The notes under the pieces are model-generated. The model saw only the letters and a program-made list of their open reading frames with translations. It was not told the origin of the DNA and did not search any database. Source: Bacillota bacterium (GTDB lineage: Bacteria; Bacillota; Clostridia; Acetivibrionales; DTU013). From it: 64,000 nucleotides of DNA. Of the stretch, positions 24,723 to 34,157 are shown piece by piece. Numbering within the stretch: the first letter of the stretch is position 1; every line of letters starts with the position of its first letter. Position numbers and translations under genes: made by a program. Location: NCBI GenBank assembly GCA_023435925.1, contig JAEZLF010000135.1:1-64000 (forward strand). The letters are read 5' to 3'.

Positions 24723-26003
24723 GCCATCCACTGTGACGTCAGAATTTGCAAATTCAAACGGAGCGCCTTCCTGTCCCCTTATAAGGACTCTGTTAAAGGT
24801 AGACGCTTTTATGTTGCAGCAGTAGATGCCTTTGTTCTTCATTGGCTTAAGACCGGTCATCATGGCGGGTATTCCGGGCTCACCATCCTTTGTCATGTAT
24901 ACGGAGATATCACTGAAATGGACATCTTCAATCGGTGCCTCAGGAAGGCCGTAGATAAAACCTGCGGCTGCAGTTGCATCCACAGCGGATATATTACTCA
25001 CATAAATCCTTCTGATAAACGGAGTGGTGTCATTGACTGGCTTCGGCTCCTTATCCCACACATGCTTTTCCTTGCCGCCTTCACCACAGAAATAGAACTC
25101 GTTGATGACCAGGGGACACATAACCCTTTTCATGACAAGATTCGAAATGCGCACATCTTCGATGAATCCTCCGCGGCCTCTTCTGGTTTTTATCCGGACG
25201 CCTCTGTCTGTGCCTTCGAAAATGCAGTTGGATATAACGACATTTCGGATGCCGCCGCTCATTTCGCTGCCGATGACGACACCACCATGACCATGAACAA
25301 GCGTGCAGTTAATAACAGTAACTCCTTCGCAGCTGATACGTTTACTGTTGAATTCAGTACCGGATTTCAATGTAATGCAGTCATCCCCTACATCTACATA
25401 GCAGTTGGATATCCGGACATATTTACAGGAATCCGGATTGATTCCATCGGTATTGGGTGAATCTGCAGGATTTTGAATAGTTACTTTTTCTATTGTAATA
25501 TTTTCACAGCATACCGGATTGATTGTCCATGAAGGGGAATTCATCAGCTTGATTCCTTCAATAACAACCCGCCTGCAGTCCTCCAGACCGATAAAACGAG
25601 GCCTGGGGAATTCCAGCTTGCCGGTTTGGAGAAGATTCCACCAGTAGTCACCCTGTCCATCCAATACACCCTGTCCGGTAATGGTTACATTTTCAAGACC
25701 CTTTCCGTATATGCAGGGTGAATGTGCCATTCTCTCCGAACCCTCCCATCGTGTGGTTAACAGTGGATATGCATGAGAATCCTTCACAAACAGCAGCTTT
25801 GCCCCGGGTGAAATATAAAGTGTTGTATTGCTTTCCATGTGAATCGCGCCGGTAAGGAAGGTGCCGGAGGGAATAAAAACGGTACCGCCTCCTATATTTT
25901 TACACTCCCTAAAAGCGGCCGCAATAGCATTAGTGGAAACAAGCTTGCCCGCCGGATCGGCTCCAAACGCCGTAATATCAAAAATCGAACTCACTGTATT
26001 CAT
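24708..26003 (-). CDS. Glycoside hydrolase family 28 (polygalacturonase-like)
   Basis: Right-handed parallel beta-helix enzyme acting on pectin. All GH28 motifs are visible: NTDGINPDSC with the catalytic Asp (about 185), VDVGDDCITLKSG with the Asp pair (about 205), VHGHGGVVIGSE with the catalytic His (about 230), and the substrate-binding RIKTRRG (about 270). No signal peptide, so it is probably cytoplasmic and acts on imported oligogalacturonides or rhamnogalacturonides, as an exo-enzyme. It follows the GH105 gene on the minus strand; a structured repeat separates them. Confidence 0.93.
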   Translation of the reverse strand: MNTVSSIFDITAFGADPAGKLVSTNAIAAAFRECKNIGGGTVFIPSGTFLTGAIHMESNTTLYISPGAKLLFVKDSHAYPLLTTRWEGSERMAHSPCIYGKGLENVTITGQGVLDGQGDYWWNLLQTGKLEFPRPRFIGLEDCRRVVIEGIKLMNSPSWTINPVCCENITIEKVTIQNPADSPNTDGINPDSCKYVRISNCYVDVGDDCITLKSGTEFNSKRISCEGVTVINCTLVHGHGGVVIGSEMSGGIRNVVISNCIFEGTDRGVRIKTRRGRGGFIEDVRISNLVMKRVMCPLVINEFYFCGEGGKEKHVWDKEPKPVNDTTPFIRRIYVSNISAVDATAAAGFIYGLPEAPIEDVHFSDISVYMTKDGEPGIPAMMTGLKPMKNKGIYCCNIKASTFNRVLIRGQEGAPFEFANSDVTVDGSILP

Positions 26004-26015
26004 TGGTGTCTCCTA

Positions 26016-26140
26016 TATCTGTGTCTTCAGAAGACGCTGGCCTCTGCAGGTCGGCGATGAATGAAGACGAAATAATGAACTTCCTTGGTCAGGTGGAGTT
26101 CAATCTTCACCTGACTCCCGGAGCGATGCAAATTGACTAT
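26016..26140. repeat. Hairpin repeat element, copy 1
   Basis: About 125 bp matching 56367-56490. It begins TATCTGTGTCTTC, has a long imperfect hairpin around loop TCTGCA (TCTTCA/TGAAGA outer, CGCTGGCC/GGTCGGCG inner), then a near-identical stretch AACTTCCTTGGTC, GGTGGAGTTCA and CCCGGAGCG, ending AATTGACTAT. Read on the plus strand after the hairpin it encodes a short peptide pattern, EDEIMNFLGQVEF and PGAMQIDY. It lies in the intercistronic space between GH105 and GH28. Confidence 0.75.
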
Positions 26141-26157
26141 CAAGTTATTCTTAATGA

Positions 26158-27276
26158 TTATTTCTGCATTTCACTCAGCAGCTCCATCTCGGTACAGGCC
26201 AGTATAAATGGACCATAGCCCTTGTAATCGTTCGTTGCGACCGGTTCATTGACATAGTATTCAACAGACCCGTCACGATAGGGATATCCCCCGAGCCCTG
26301 CCACGCTGCATACATTACTGAGGTTAATATAACCCTGCTCATCTTTTTGTGTCAGATGTTTCAGAATTCCCAAGAAGCCTTTTTCAACGCCGGGTATGAA
26401 AGATTTATCAATGTACCCCATTCGGATAGCTTTTGCAAGGGAGTAGACAAACATACAAGATGCAGAGGCTTCCTTGTAGTTACCCTTTTCATTCTTCTTA
26501 TCAAGTACCTGATACCAGACACCGGATTCTTCGTCCTGAACAGCCAGTATGGACATAGAAAGACTCTTTATGATATGTATGATGTCCTGCCGTTTGGCGT
26601 GCTCAGCCGGAAAATAATCAAGTGTGTCTGTCAGAGCCATAAAATACCACCCAATAGACCTGCCCCAGAAATTCGGAGAGCAGCCTGTTACATCGTCCGC
26701 CCATTTCATACCCCTGCTCTCATCCCATGCATGATACAAAAGCCCTGTATGTTGATCCCTGGCATGCTCCCACAGAAGTAAGGCCTGATGTGCTATTGTA
26801 TCAAAAGCATCCGGTTCATGAAACATAGCTGCATATTCAGAGTAGAAGGGTGAGCTCATATACACGCCGTCAAGCCACATCTGATGGGGATAGATGCGTT
26901 TATGCCAGAAACCGCCGCTGTGAGTCCGTGGTTGTTTTTCTATCTGCAGGCGAAGTATATCTGCGGCCTTTTTATATTTTGCATTGCCTGTTTCCTTATA
27001 TAGCAATAAAAATATTTTGGCAGGATTAATGTAGTCCAGGTTCATTTCTCCCATGTCATACCCTTTGATATGGCCGTCCTCATCAAGAAACCTGTCCATG
27101 CTTGTTTTTATGTACTCGAATATTTTGCTGTCAGCTGTTAAACGCCAGACACCTTCAAGGGCTTTAAGAATCAGGCCCAGCTCATAGCAGTACTTGTCCA
27201 TATAAGCCGAATGTCGTTCCATTGCAGATGCGGCAGCTCTCTGGGCCAATTCTCTGCCTGAATAAGAATTTTCCAT
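26158..27276 (-). CDS. Unsaturated rhamnogalacturonyl hydrolase, GH105
   Basis: Removes unsaturated galacturonic acid from the ends of lyase-cut rhamnogalacturonan or pectin oligomers (YteR/YesR group). The (alpha/alpha)6-barrel family is recognised from QMWLDGVYMSSPFYSEYA (about 130-147, with the catalytic Asp), the conserved GRSIGWYFMALTDTLDYFP segment (about 205) and the C-terminal YVNEPVATNDYKGYGPFI. The 372-residue length is normal and there is no signal peptide, so it works on imported oligomers. It probably shares a transcript with GH28 downstream. Confidence 0.92.
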   Translation of the reverse strand: MENSYSGRELAQRAAASAMERHSAYMDKYCYELGLILKALEGVWRLTADSKIFEYIKTSMDRFLDEDGHIKGYDMGEMNLDYINPAKIFLLLYKETGNAKYKKAADILRLQIEKQPRTHSGGFWHKRIYPHQMWLDGVYMSSPFYSEYAAMFHEPDAFDTIAHQALLLWEHARDQHTGLLYHAWDESRGMKWADDVTGCSPNFWGRSIGWYFMALTDTLDYFPAEHAKRQDIIHIIKSLSMSILAVQDEESGVWYQVLDKKNEKGNYKEASASCMFVYSLAKAIRMGYIDKSFIPGVEKGFLGILKHLTQKDEQGYINLSNVCSVAGLGGYPYRDGSVEYYVNEPVATNDYKGYGPFILACTEMELLSEMQK

Positions 27277-27380
27277 AAAAAACCTCCATGAATGTTTTTA
27301 CTATCGGTTCCAATAGCACTCGTGTCATATAGGTATTTTTTCAAAATAAAAAATGCCAAAGGGGGATATTTCTTCTTCTT

Positions 27381-27408
27381 ATTATAGCATTTATTCGTTT
27401 TGTTGGCA
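27381..27408 (-). promoter_or_regulatory. Promoter of the GH105-GH28 pair
   Basis: Minus strand: -10 TATAAT (27381-27386), exact consensus; a weak -35 TGCCAA lies at 27403-27408 with about 16-17 bp spacing. It is about 105 bp upstream of the GH105 start. Confidence 0.55.
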
Positions 27409-27504
27409 CACAGAAAAATGACGGAATTTGCAATAAGAAGTGACCATTTTGCTGTTTCCCGCTAATCGTGATGCGCATGGTGGTAAATTGGAGATAACGG
27501 CACT

Positions 27505-27545
27505 CAAAAAAGAGAAACCATCGTTCGTAAGAACGGTGGTTTCTA
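27505..27545 (-). terminator. Intrinsic terminator after the GH38 gene
   Basis: AGAAACCATCGTTC (27513-27526), loop GTAA, GAACGGTGGTTTCT (27531-27544): a 14-bp stem. On the minus strand CTTTTTTGAG follows, which isolates the GH38 gene from the GH105-GH28 pair. Confidence 0.85.
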
Positions 27546-27598
27546 TGTAACTAAATGTCAGACGGATATATATGTCAGAAAACAAGAAGCTCCTCAAT

Positions 27599-30500
27599 TT
27601 ATAAGCTTTTACTGATAATGCGGAAGCTTTTGATTTCATATGGCCCAAATGGGAAGGAGAAGGCTGCTCCGGCTGTCTGATCTCCTATTGACCGCTCCAT
27701 TAGATCTGTTTCCACAATACAATCAGCGGGCACATTGAGCGTTACTTCAGCGGTTCCGCTATTGCCGTTTGCCTCATACAGCCGCACAATAATTCCATTC
27801 CCGTCCCATGCATCTTTGACAGTGTCAATGATGATGTTCTGATTATCTGTACTCATGAGTGAGAAACCGTCCGGAAGTCGAGGGGTCGTATAGTGTCCGG
27901 TAAAGGCCATGAGAGGATTATTGAAATCATGTCCCTCACGGGCGGTAAGAGCGTCACGCCAGTCTCCGGCATGTGGGACCAAAGAATAGTTAATCTCATG
28001 ATATCCCAAATCGGCTGTTTCATCCGGTGAAGAGGTTGAACGCAGTAATGAAATCTCGACACAGTTATCTTGAATACTATGACCGTATTTGCAATCATTC
28101 AGCAATGATATGCCGTAATCGCCCTCTGATAGATCAATCCATTTATGTGCAACAAACTCAAACTTTTGCTTATCAAACGGAGTATTGGCCACTGTTGGGC
28201 GGCAATACGAGCCAAACCCTGTGTCGCAAACCATATATGGGGTAAGCACAGCCAGTGGGAAACCGACCTTAAGCAGTTTATTGCGTTCTTGCCAGTCAAT
28301 GGTTGTTGAAAAATCTATCCGATCGTTACTGTTATCCAGAATGATTCGCTGGTCGATTTTTATGCGTTCTGTTTGCTTACACAGATGAATGACTGTTCGA
28401 AGAGGATTGTTTTCCTCGACTTCCAGTTTGTTTTGCCACTGAGGGACGAATTCGCGAGCTCTGTATTCTGCATAGAGGTTCCATGCGTCTTCATCCTGCG
28501 GACCATCCAGATAAAGCTTGAACTCGTTGCCCAGCTTGGAAAGAACCTGTCTTCCGGCCCGTTTATCATAAAGCGTATCGATTCGTCCATCGAGAGAAAC
28601 ATGCATACAATATTTTGCATTTTCAACATGTATCCCGTTTTCATCAGACCGTATGGACGCCGCCTCTTGTGTGTCGGAAGAAATCATTTGTTCACTGGCA
28701 TATACGATGTCATATATACGCAAGCCGAGTGAAGGGACGTGTTCTGCGACAAAACGCAGATCTACTTCATTTTCGCTGACCGATACGATATGGGAGGGTG
28801 TCTGTCTGCCATCGGAATCCAGAACACGGGGCGACATACCGTTAATCCGGGGAAGCCGGAGCTGGATGCTGCTGCTTCTTTCCCAGGACAGGGAATTCAA
28901 GACGACTACTTTTTGCGGACCAGCGATATCCCCATCGCCGGAGATGAAGCTTGCTGCCTGCTCCAGTGCCTGATTTCCGGAAGCAATAATTGTTTCATAC
29001 ATCTGGGTGGCATCTTCATAAACCTGCCGTATGGAACTACCGGGCAGAATATCATGGAACTGCAGCAGCAAAAGCTTTTCCCATGCGTCATTCAATACCT
29101 TGGCATCTGGGATATAGCCTGCGGAACGTGCCATAACGGAAAGTTTTTCAGCCATTTGTAGAAGATTCTCACTCTTGCGGTTTGCTCTCTTTTCGTGACC
29201 ATGTGTAGTATATGTTCCCCGATGGGTTTCCAGGTATAATTCTCCATACCATACGGGTAACAGGTCGTATTTCTTTTCAAGATCGCTAAAGAATTCCGCA
29301 GCTTTTGAAAGTTTACAGCTGGGCAGTGAAGGATACTCTGTCATCCTGCGTATATATTCGACCATCTCGCGAGTCGGCCCTCCGCCACCGTCGCCCCAGC
29401 CGTATGTAAAAATTACATCATCCAGAGTTTCCTTCTGCAGATTTTCGTCCTGCACGTAACGCAGCTGTGCCGGGGTTGGTTTACCGTTATATCCGCTGTA
29501 CAACTCTGGTATAGAGGCGATAACTTCGGAACCGTCTATCCCACGCCAGCGGAAAGACCCGTACGGGAAACGGTTGCGGGCTTGCCAATGGAGCTTGTAG
29601 CTAAAGAAGCTCTTTATTCCGCTTTTCTTAAGGATTTGAGGCATGTTTGGCTGAAAACCGAAGGTATCGGGCAGCCAGCAGATATCGCTGCTTTTGCCGA
29701 ACTCCTCCAGAAAAAACTGATGTCCATGTATAAATTGCCGGATCAGCGACTCGCCGGAGATCACATTACAATCTGATTCTACCCACATGGGTCCGACCAG
29801 TTCCCAGCTTCCGGAGGCCACACGGGCTTTGATTTGCTCATACAGCTCAGGGTAGTACTTTTTCGTATAGGCATAAAGCTGGGGCTGGCTGCATGTAAAG
29901 GTGAATTCGGGATACTCCTCCATCAGTCGAAGCACATTGGAAAAAGAGTGACCGCATTTGCGCACGGTGTCCTTTAGCTGCCACAACCATGCCACATCAA
30001 TATGCGTATGTCCGATAAGGGAAATCTTTCCTTTTAGCTCGCCATCATTGATTGATGCTAAGGCTTTAGCCAGGATCTCCGAAGAATTCTGCACGGAACG
30101 GACAAAATCTTCACCACAGACAGATAAGTCGAGGTTGCGCAGAGATGCGTCGACGGCCTGCATGATGCGCGGTTTAAGGCTGCCGGTTGGAGCTGCGTTA
30201 ATCGCACGCTGTGCTGCTTCCAGATTTCCTGAAAAACGGTTGACAATTGTTTCATCCAACTGTAGTGTTTCTGACGCCAGCAAGAGATCATAATAAAATG
30301 CTTCAATACGTTTATCTACGCGTACAATCTGCGAATAGGCAAAATAGGGCTGTTCACCAGTCCGGGACTTCGTTTCTCTGGAAAACAGTTCAAGCTCAAG
30401 CTGTACCTCTGAGCCGATCCAGTCGGAATGGATCGGGATTTGCTCACGGTTGCGGTCCAGGCCGTGGTAGACCTCACCGTTTATGCGTAGATATCCCTCC

Positions 30501-30769
30501 AGATTTGGAATACGGATGAACAAATAATCTCTTTGCTCTCCGGTTGTCTTCAGATTATCGGGAAAGTAAAAAGAAGTGCGCATGAAGATCGTTTGCCCCA
30601 AAGGTAAAAGCTCCCGGCCTGTCACCGGTTGCCAGTCGCCTTTATATTCATAACGGCCGGGTTGAATATACTCTGCGATCTGGTATTGCCAGCCTGATAT
30701 GGGGCAAATATGCTCCTGCGATTTTCCATGCAGCTTTTTAAGATAGGTGCTGATGATGGTTTTGTCCAT
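27599..30769 (-). CDS. Alpha-mannosidase, GH38 (first copy)
   Basis: Large retaining glycosidase of family 38, 1056 residues, no signal peptide, thus cytoplasmic. Motifs: GHTHIDVAWLW (about 252, first zinc His and Asp), WLPDTFGF (about 365, nucleophile Asp and zinc ligand), and LLQFHDILPGSSI (about 575, zinc His). An N-terminal beta-sandwich and the C-terminal GH38C beta domains flank the catalytic barrel. It stands alone on the minus strand, divergent from the importer operon at 31.4 kb, with which it shares a repeated promoter motif. The second GH38 at 37.6 kb is a distant paralogue. Confidence 0.93.
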   Translation of the reverse strand: MDKTIISTYLKKLHGKSQEHICPISGWQYQIAEYIQPGRYEYKGDWQPVTGRELLPLGQTIFMRTSFYFPDNLKTTGEQRDYLFIRIPNLEGYLRINGEVYHGLDRNREQIPIHSDWIGSEVQLELELFSRETKSRTGEQPYFAYSQIVRVDKRIEAFYYDLLLASETLQLDETIVNRFSGNLEAAQRAINAAPTGSLKPRIMQAVDASLRNLDLSVCGEDFVRSVQNSSEILAKALASINDGELKGKISLIGHTHIDVAWLWQLKDTVRKCGHSFSNVLRLMEEYPEFTFTCSQPQLYAYTKKYYPELYEQIKARVASGSWELVGPMWVESDCNVISGESLIRQFIHGHQFFLEEFGKSSDICWLPDTFGFQPNMPQILKKSGIKSFFSYKLHWQARNRFPYGSFRWRGIDGSEVIASIPELYSGYNGKPTPAQLRYVQDENLQKETLDDVIFTYGWGDGGGGPTREMVEYIRRMTEYPSLPSCKLSKAAEFFSDLEKKYDLLPVWYGELYLETHRGTYTTHGHEKRANRKSENLLQMAEKLSVMARSAGYIPDAKVLNDAWEKLLLLQFHDILPGSSIRQVYEDATQMYETIIASGNQALEQAASFISGDGDIAGPQKVVVLNSLSWERSSSIQLRLPRINGMSPRVLDSDGRQTPSHIVSVSENEVDLRFVAEHVPSLGLRIYDIVYASEQMISSDTQEAASIRSDENGIHVENAKYCMHVSLDGRIDTLYDKRAGRQVLSKLGNEFKLYLDGPQDEDAWNLYAEYRAREFVPQWQNKLEVEENNPLRTVIHLCKQTERIKIDQRIILDNSNDRIDFSTTIDWQERNKLLKVGFPLAVLTPYMVCDTGFGSYCRPTVANTPFDKQKFEFVAHKWIDLSEGDYGISLLNDCKYGHSIQDNCVEISLLRSTSSPDETADLGYHEINYSLVPHAGDWRDALTAREGHDFNNPLMAFTGHYTTPRLPDGFSLMSTDNQNIIIDTVKDAWDGNGIIVRLYEANGNSGTAEVTLNVPADCIVETDLMERSIGDQTAGAAFSFPFGPYEIKSFRIISKSL

Positions 30770-30801
30770 GTTTTATCTCCTTTTTTAAGATGCATAAAAA
30801 G

Positions 30802-30825
30802 TAAATTTGTATTATAGTTATATTA
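30802..30825. promoter_or_regulatory. Shared 24-bp motif, GH38 side
   Basis: TAAATTTGTATTA followed by TAGTTATATTA; the copy at 31141-31164 agrees at 21 of 24 positions. It lies just downstream of the minus-strand -10 box, a usual place for a repressor site. The regulator is unknown. Confidence 0.45.
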
Positions 30826-30832
30826 TAAATAT

Positions 30833-30861
30833 ACTATATCTCATTTAATATAGCATGTCAA
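30833..30861 (-). promoter_or_regulatory. Promoter of the first GH38 gene
   Basis: Minus strand: -35 TTGACA (30856-30861, consensus), 17-bp spacer, -10 TATAGT (30833-30838). Leader of about 55 nt, with AGGAG before the ATG. Confidence 0.7.
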
Positions 30862-31112
30862 TAATATACTTAATTACAGTTTTACCTTTTCCAAAAGAGT
30901 CTATATATATCAAGGAGAATCGAAATTCCTGATTAAAATAAGCAGCCTGATTTACCTGACTTTTGCAGGTAATATGAACAAATTCATACGGAGATTATTC
31001 GAGTAAGGGTATAGTGAGTATTCTGGATAAGCATGGTGTTTGGTATATTATCTTATGGTCTGCTGCAAAACCAGTCTATAAAAAATAATATAACAATAAT
31101 ACAAAAGATGTG
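30862..31112. other. Divergent intergenic region, no gene seen
   Basis: AT-rich spacer between the two divergent promoters. It contains ACCTGACTTTTGCAGGT (about 30955-30971), a small inverted repeat, and no credible reading frame. It probably carries regulatory sites for the glycan operons. Confidence 0.4.
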
Positions 31113-31141
31113 TTGACAGGAGACAGAAATGCAAGTAGAAT
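31113..31141 (+). promoter_or_regulatory. Promoter of the second importer operon
   Basis: -35 TTGACA (31113-31118, consensus), 17-bp spacer, -10 TAGAAT (31136-31141). The leader to the ATG at 31368 is about 220 nt long. Confidence 0.7.
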
Positions 31142-31164
31142 AAATTTGTATTAAAGTTACACTA
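31141..31164. promoter_or_regulatory. Shared 24-bp motif, importer side
   Basis: TAAATTTGTATTA followed by AAGTTACACTA, immediately after the -10 box; 21 of 24 positions equal the copy at 30802. Candidate operator coordinating both divergent transcripts. Confidence 0.45.
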
Positions 31165-31367
31165 AGAAGCTATAGCGTGTTATAGTAAGTTTATGGCAAG
31201 ACTAGTCATACTCAATTCAAATGGTATCTGTACAGATATTCGCGGACAGGGGAGGAGTTTCGAACCCCACTTGATAGTAATCCGGGAGGTGGTTGAAAGC
31301 CAAAAGAATATAACCTGGTGGAACAATTCAGAAAGATTCATTAAAAAATTGAGTAGGAGGTCAAGAA

Positions 31368-33062
31368 ATGAGAATTAAAAGGTTCACACTATTTTTTATG
31401 GCTTTGCTCATGATCGTTATGTCGTTTGGTGCTTGTGCTCCAAAAGCAGAGACACCGGTTCAAACAGAACAGCCAACATCGCAAAACACAACTGCGGACA
31501 CTCCAAAAGATTCAACTGAAGATGAAGTCGCTGGCGGATATAATCTTCCACTGGTGGATGAACCGGTTACGCTCGTTTTTATGAATGCAGACACGCAATC
31601 GGCAGGCGCAAGCTTTGGCGATGGTAAAGCGTTGAGTATTATCGAGGCGGAGAAAAAGACCGGCGTGAAAATCAAGTGGGAGCTTATACCTAATAGTGAG
31701 TATAACGATGTACTGAACCTAAGACTTGCCTCCCGGCAGGATCTGCCTGATATCATAAGGTTAAAAGGCGGACAGGAAGGTACATTTCTGGCTCAGGCAC
31801 TGGACAACAAGACGATTATTCCTCTTAATGAATACATAGAAAAATATGGAATGGGCTATCGCCGTATTATGGAGGAAAATCCTGTAGTTCGTACAGCTGT
31901 GACTTTGCCGGACGGAAGTATTGCCGGATTCCATAAAATCGATGCAACTCAGTATGCATATGCGGCGCAGATGATCAGGCAGGATTGGTTGGATAACCTG
32001 GGTATGGCTATGCCCACCACGCTGGATGAGTTCCTTGATGTTGCCATTGCCTTTACGAAGAACGACCCCGACAAAAATGGTGAAAATGACACCTACGGAA
32101 TTCATTGTGCAAATCCGAGCGGCAACATGTTTGAGTACAACCAACTGGCTTCTGCATTTGGAATTGGTTTGTGTACAGGCTCAGGCTGGTCTGCCCGTGA
32201 CGGAAAGATTACATACGAATGGGTGCTGCCGGAGGCAAAAGAATATCTGAAGTGGTTCCGCAAGGTTGTAGAAGCGGGCGTTCTTCCTCCCGACTATACT
32301 AGTGTGACCTATCCGGAGCATGACGCAAGAGTAGCCAGCGGAAAGGTTGGCCTTATCCCCAGGGGATGGCCGATGAACATTATTGAATGGAACAATCCTC
32401 AACACTCCATGAAAATCAACCAGCCCGACGCAAGATGGGCAGTTGTTCCGGCTCTTAAAGCAGAGAATGTCAGCCTTAATCAGGCTCGAATCATCAAAGA
32501 ACCTACAGTCAGACGGAATAATGCTCTGGCAATTACCAGCGCCTGCAAAAACCCGGAAATTGCATACAAGTGGTTGGATTGGGTCCATTACAGCGAAGAA
32601 GGTATCCTTCTTAATAATTGCGGTATTGAGGGCGAGACGTATGAGATTAACGGAGATGAGCTGGTACTTCTTGATTCTGATTTAAGTACAAATAGACCTC
32701 GCGCAGATGGAACATGGTGGGGAAGAGAATATGTTGAGCTGTACAATGACAACAAAATTGTTGAGGCAGGCTTTAAGAGAGCAGGACTTAGTCTGGGGGA
32801 TAATTCGATCCAGCAGATTTTGGCCAACAGTAAATATCTTGTTGAACCTTTCTACCCGGCTATTCCCTCTATTGAATCTGGTAAGGAATTAACCACTCTT
32901 CTAACCGAAATAGGCACTTATAAAGATGAAATGTGGGTAAAGTTCTGTAATGGTTCAATCTCTATTGACGACAAGTGGGATGAATATGTTGACAGGATAA
33001 ACCAGCTTGGACTTTCACGGGTTCTGGAGATATATCAGCAAGGTTATGACATGGTTAACTAA
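31368..33062 (+). CDS. Extracellular sugar-binding lipoprotein
   Basis: Binding component of the second CUT1 importer. Signal peptide with lipobox FGAC (Cys23), a Thr/Glu-rich linker, then a large-oligosaccharide (LipO-type) binding domain, 564 residues in total. The pattern VTLVFMNADTQ, LRLASRQDLPDIIRL and YKWLDWVHYSEEG is typical. Upstream are AGGAGGTC and a 220-nt leader. A 9-bp stem-loop after the gene (33094-33141) separates it from the permeases, as is usual where the binding protein is needed in excess. Confidence 0.92.
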   Translation: MRIKRFTLFFMALLMIVMSFGACAPKAETPVQTEQPTSQNTTADTPKDSTEDEVAGGYNLPLVDEPVTLVFMNADTQSAGASFGDGKALSIIEAEKKTGVKIKWELIPNSEYNDVLNLRLASRQDLPDIIRLKGGQEGTFLAQALDNKTIIPLNEYIEKYGMGYRRIMEENPVVRTAVTLPDGSIAGFHKIDATQYAYAAQMIRQDWLDNLGMAMPTTLDEFLDVAIAFTKNDPDKNGENDTYGIHCANPSGNMFEYNQLASAFGIGLCTGSGWSARDGKITYEWVLPEAKEYLKWFRKVVEAGVLPPDYTSVTYPEHDARVASGKVGLIPRGWPMNIIEWNNPQHSMKINQPDARWAVVPALKAENVSLNQARIIKEPTVRRNNALAITSACKNPEIAYKWLDWVHYSEEGILLNNCGIEGETYEINGDELVLLDSDLSTNRPRADGTWWGREYVELYNDNKIVEAGFKRAGLSLGDNSIQQILANSKYLVEPFYPAIPSIESGKELTTLLTEIGTYKDEMWVKFCNGSISIDDKWDEYVDRINQLGLSRVLEIYQQGYDMVN

Positions 33063-33093
33063 AGTTGTCTGCCTAACTGGTATCTAGGAAACG

Positions 33094-33141
33094 GATGCCG
33101 GATGAGGACAGATATTCTGGTTCCTGGCTTCGTCCGGCATC
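33094..33141 (+). promoter_or_regulatory. Intercistronic stem-loop after the binding-protein gene
   Basis: GATGCCGGA (33094-33102) pairs with TCCGGCATC (33133-33141); only CTTTGATTT follows, so it is at most a leaky terminator. A role in mRNA processing or attenuation between binding protein and permeases is inferred. Confidence 0.55.
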
Positions 33142-33194
33142 TTTGATTTATATCCCTTCAGTATAGCTAAACGGTAATGACTTTGGAGGTAAAG

Positions 33195-34145
33195 ATGGTT
33201 TACACAAAACAATCACGGCCAGATTATTTAAATGGCCGGTTTCAAAAACTAAAAAAGAGCCTGAAGAGCGAAATGCCACTCCATCTAATGGTTTTACCGG
33301 CCATCCTGTTTGTATTGATTTTTCATTACTTTCCGATTTATGGGGTTACGCTTGCATTCAAAGACTTTTCCTATGATCTTGGTATTTTCGGCAGTGAATG
33401 GGTTGGAATTAAGCATTTTCAATCTTTTTTCAGTTCTTTCTATTTCGGCAGGATCATGAAAAACACGATCTTATTGAGCCTTTATACGATTGTATTCAGT
33501 TTTCCGATTCCGATATGCTTTGCTCTGCTGCTTAATGAATTAAAGAATTTAAAGCTAAAAAAAATACTTCAAACGGTAAGTTACTTTCCGCACTTTGTCT
33601 CAGTAGTTATCGTGGTTGGTATTATGTATACCTTTCTTTCGCCGGCACATGGAATTGTCAATGTTCTTATTACAAAATTAGGCGGAGAGCCTGTGGATTT
33701 TTTGAGACAAGCGGAATGGTTCAGGTTTTTATATGTTGTCACAGGCATATGGCAAGGTTTTGGTTGGAATTCAATCATTTATATAGCTGCTCTTTCCGCA
33801 ATTCCCGCTGAGCTATATGAAGCTGCCACAATTGACGGGGCGAATCGGTTTCAAAAGGTATTAAACATCACCCTTCCGGGGATTATGCCGACTGCGGTGA
33901 TTATGCTTATTTTGTCCATCGGAGGACTGATGAACGTTGGATTTGACAAGGTGGTGCTCATGTACTCGCCGTCTATCTATGATGTATCGGATATCATATC
34001 AACATATGTTTATCGCAGATCCTTGATAGGAGGAGAATTTAGCTTCGGTGTCGCTGTCGGACTGTTTAACAATGTCATCAACTTTATTTTAGTATATTCG
34101 GCTAATGTGTTAAGCAAAAAAATAACAGATGTTTCACTTTGGTAA
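33195..34145 (+). CDS. Sugar ABC transporter permease, LplB type
   Basis: First membrane subunit of the second importer, with about six membrane spans and the EAA loop ELYEAATIDGANRFQKVLNI near residue 205-225. The start is set at ATG 33195 behind GGAGGT (33185-33190); a longer frame to 33177 lacks a ribosome site. As with the first importer no ATPase is encoded nearby. 12 bp before the next permease. Confidence 0.92.
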   Translation: MVYTKQSRPDYLNGRFQKLKKSLKSEMPLHLMVLPAILFVLIFHYFPIYGVTLAFKDFSYDLGIFGSEWVGIKHFQSFFSSFYFGRIMKNTILLSLYTIVFSFPIPICFALLLNELKNLKLKKILQTVSYFPHFVSVVIVVGIMYTFLSPAHGIVNVLITKLGGEPVDFLRQAEWFRFLYVVTGIWQGFGWNSIIYIAALSAIPAELYEAATIDGANRFQKVLNITLPGIMPTAVIMLILSIGGLMNVGFDKVVLMYSPSIYDVSDIISTYVYRRSLIGGEFSFGVAVGLFNNVINFILVYSANVLSKKITDVSLW

Positions 34146-34157
34146 AGGAGGAAGAGG

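Noticed and set aside
31193..31378. 61-codon frame in the importer leader
   Set aside because: Weak start, no recognisable protein, and it ends inside the start region of the binding-protein gene; treated as leader.
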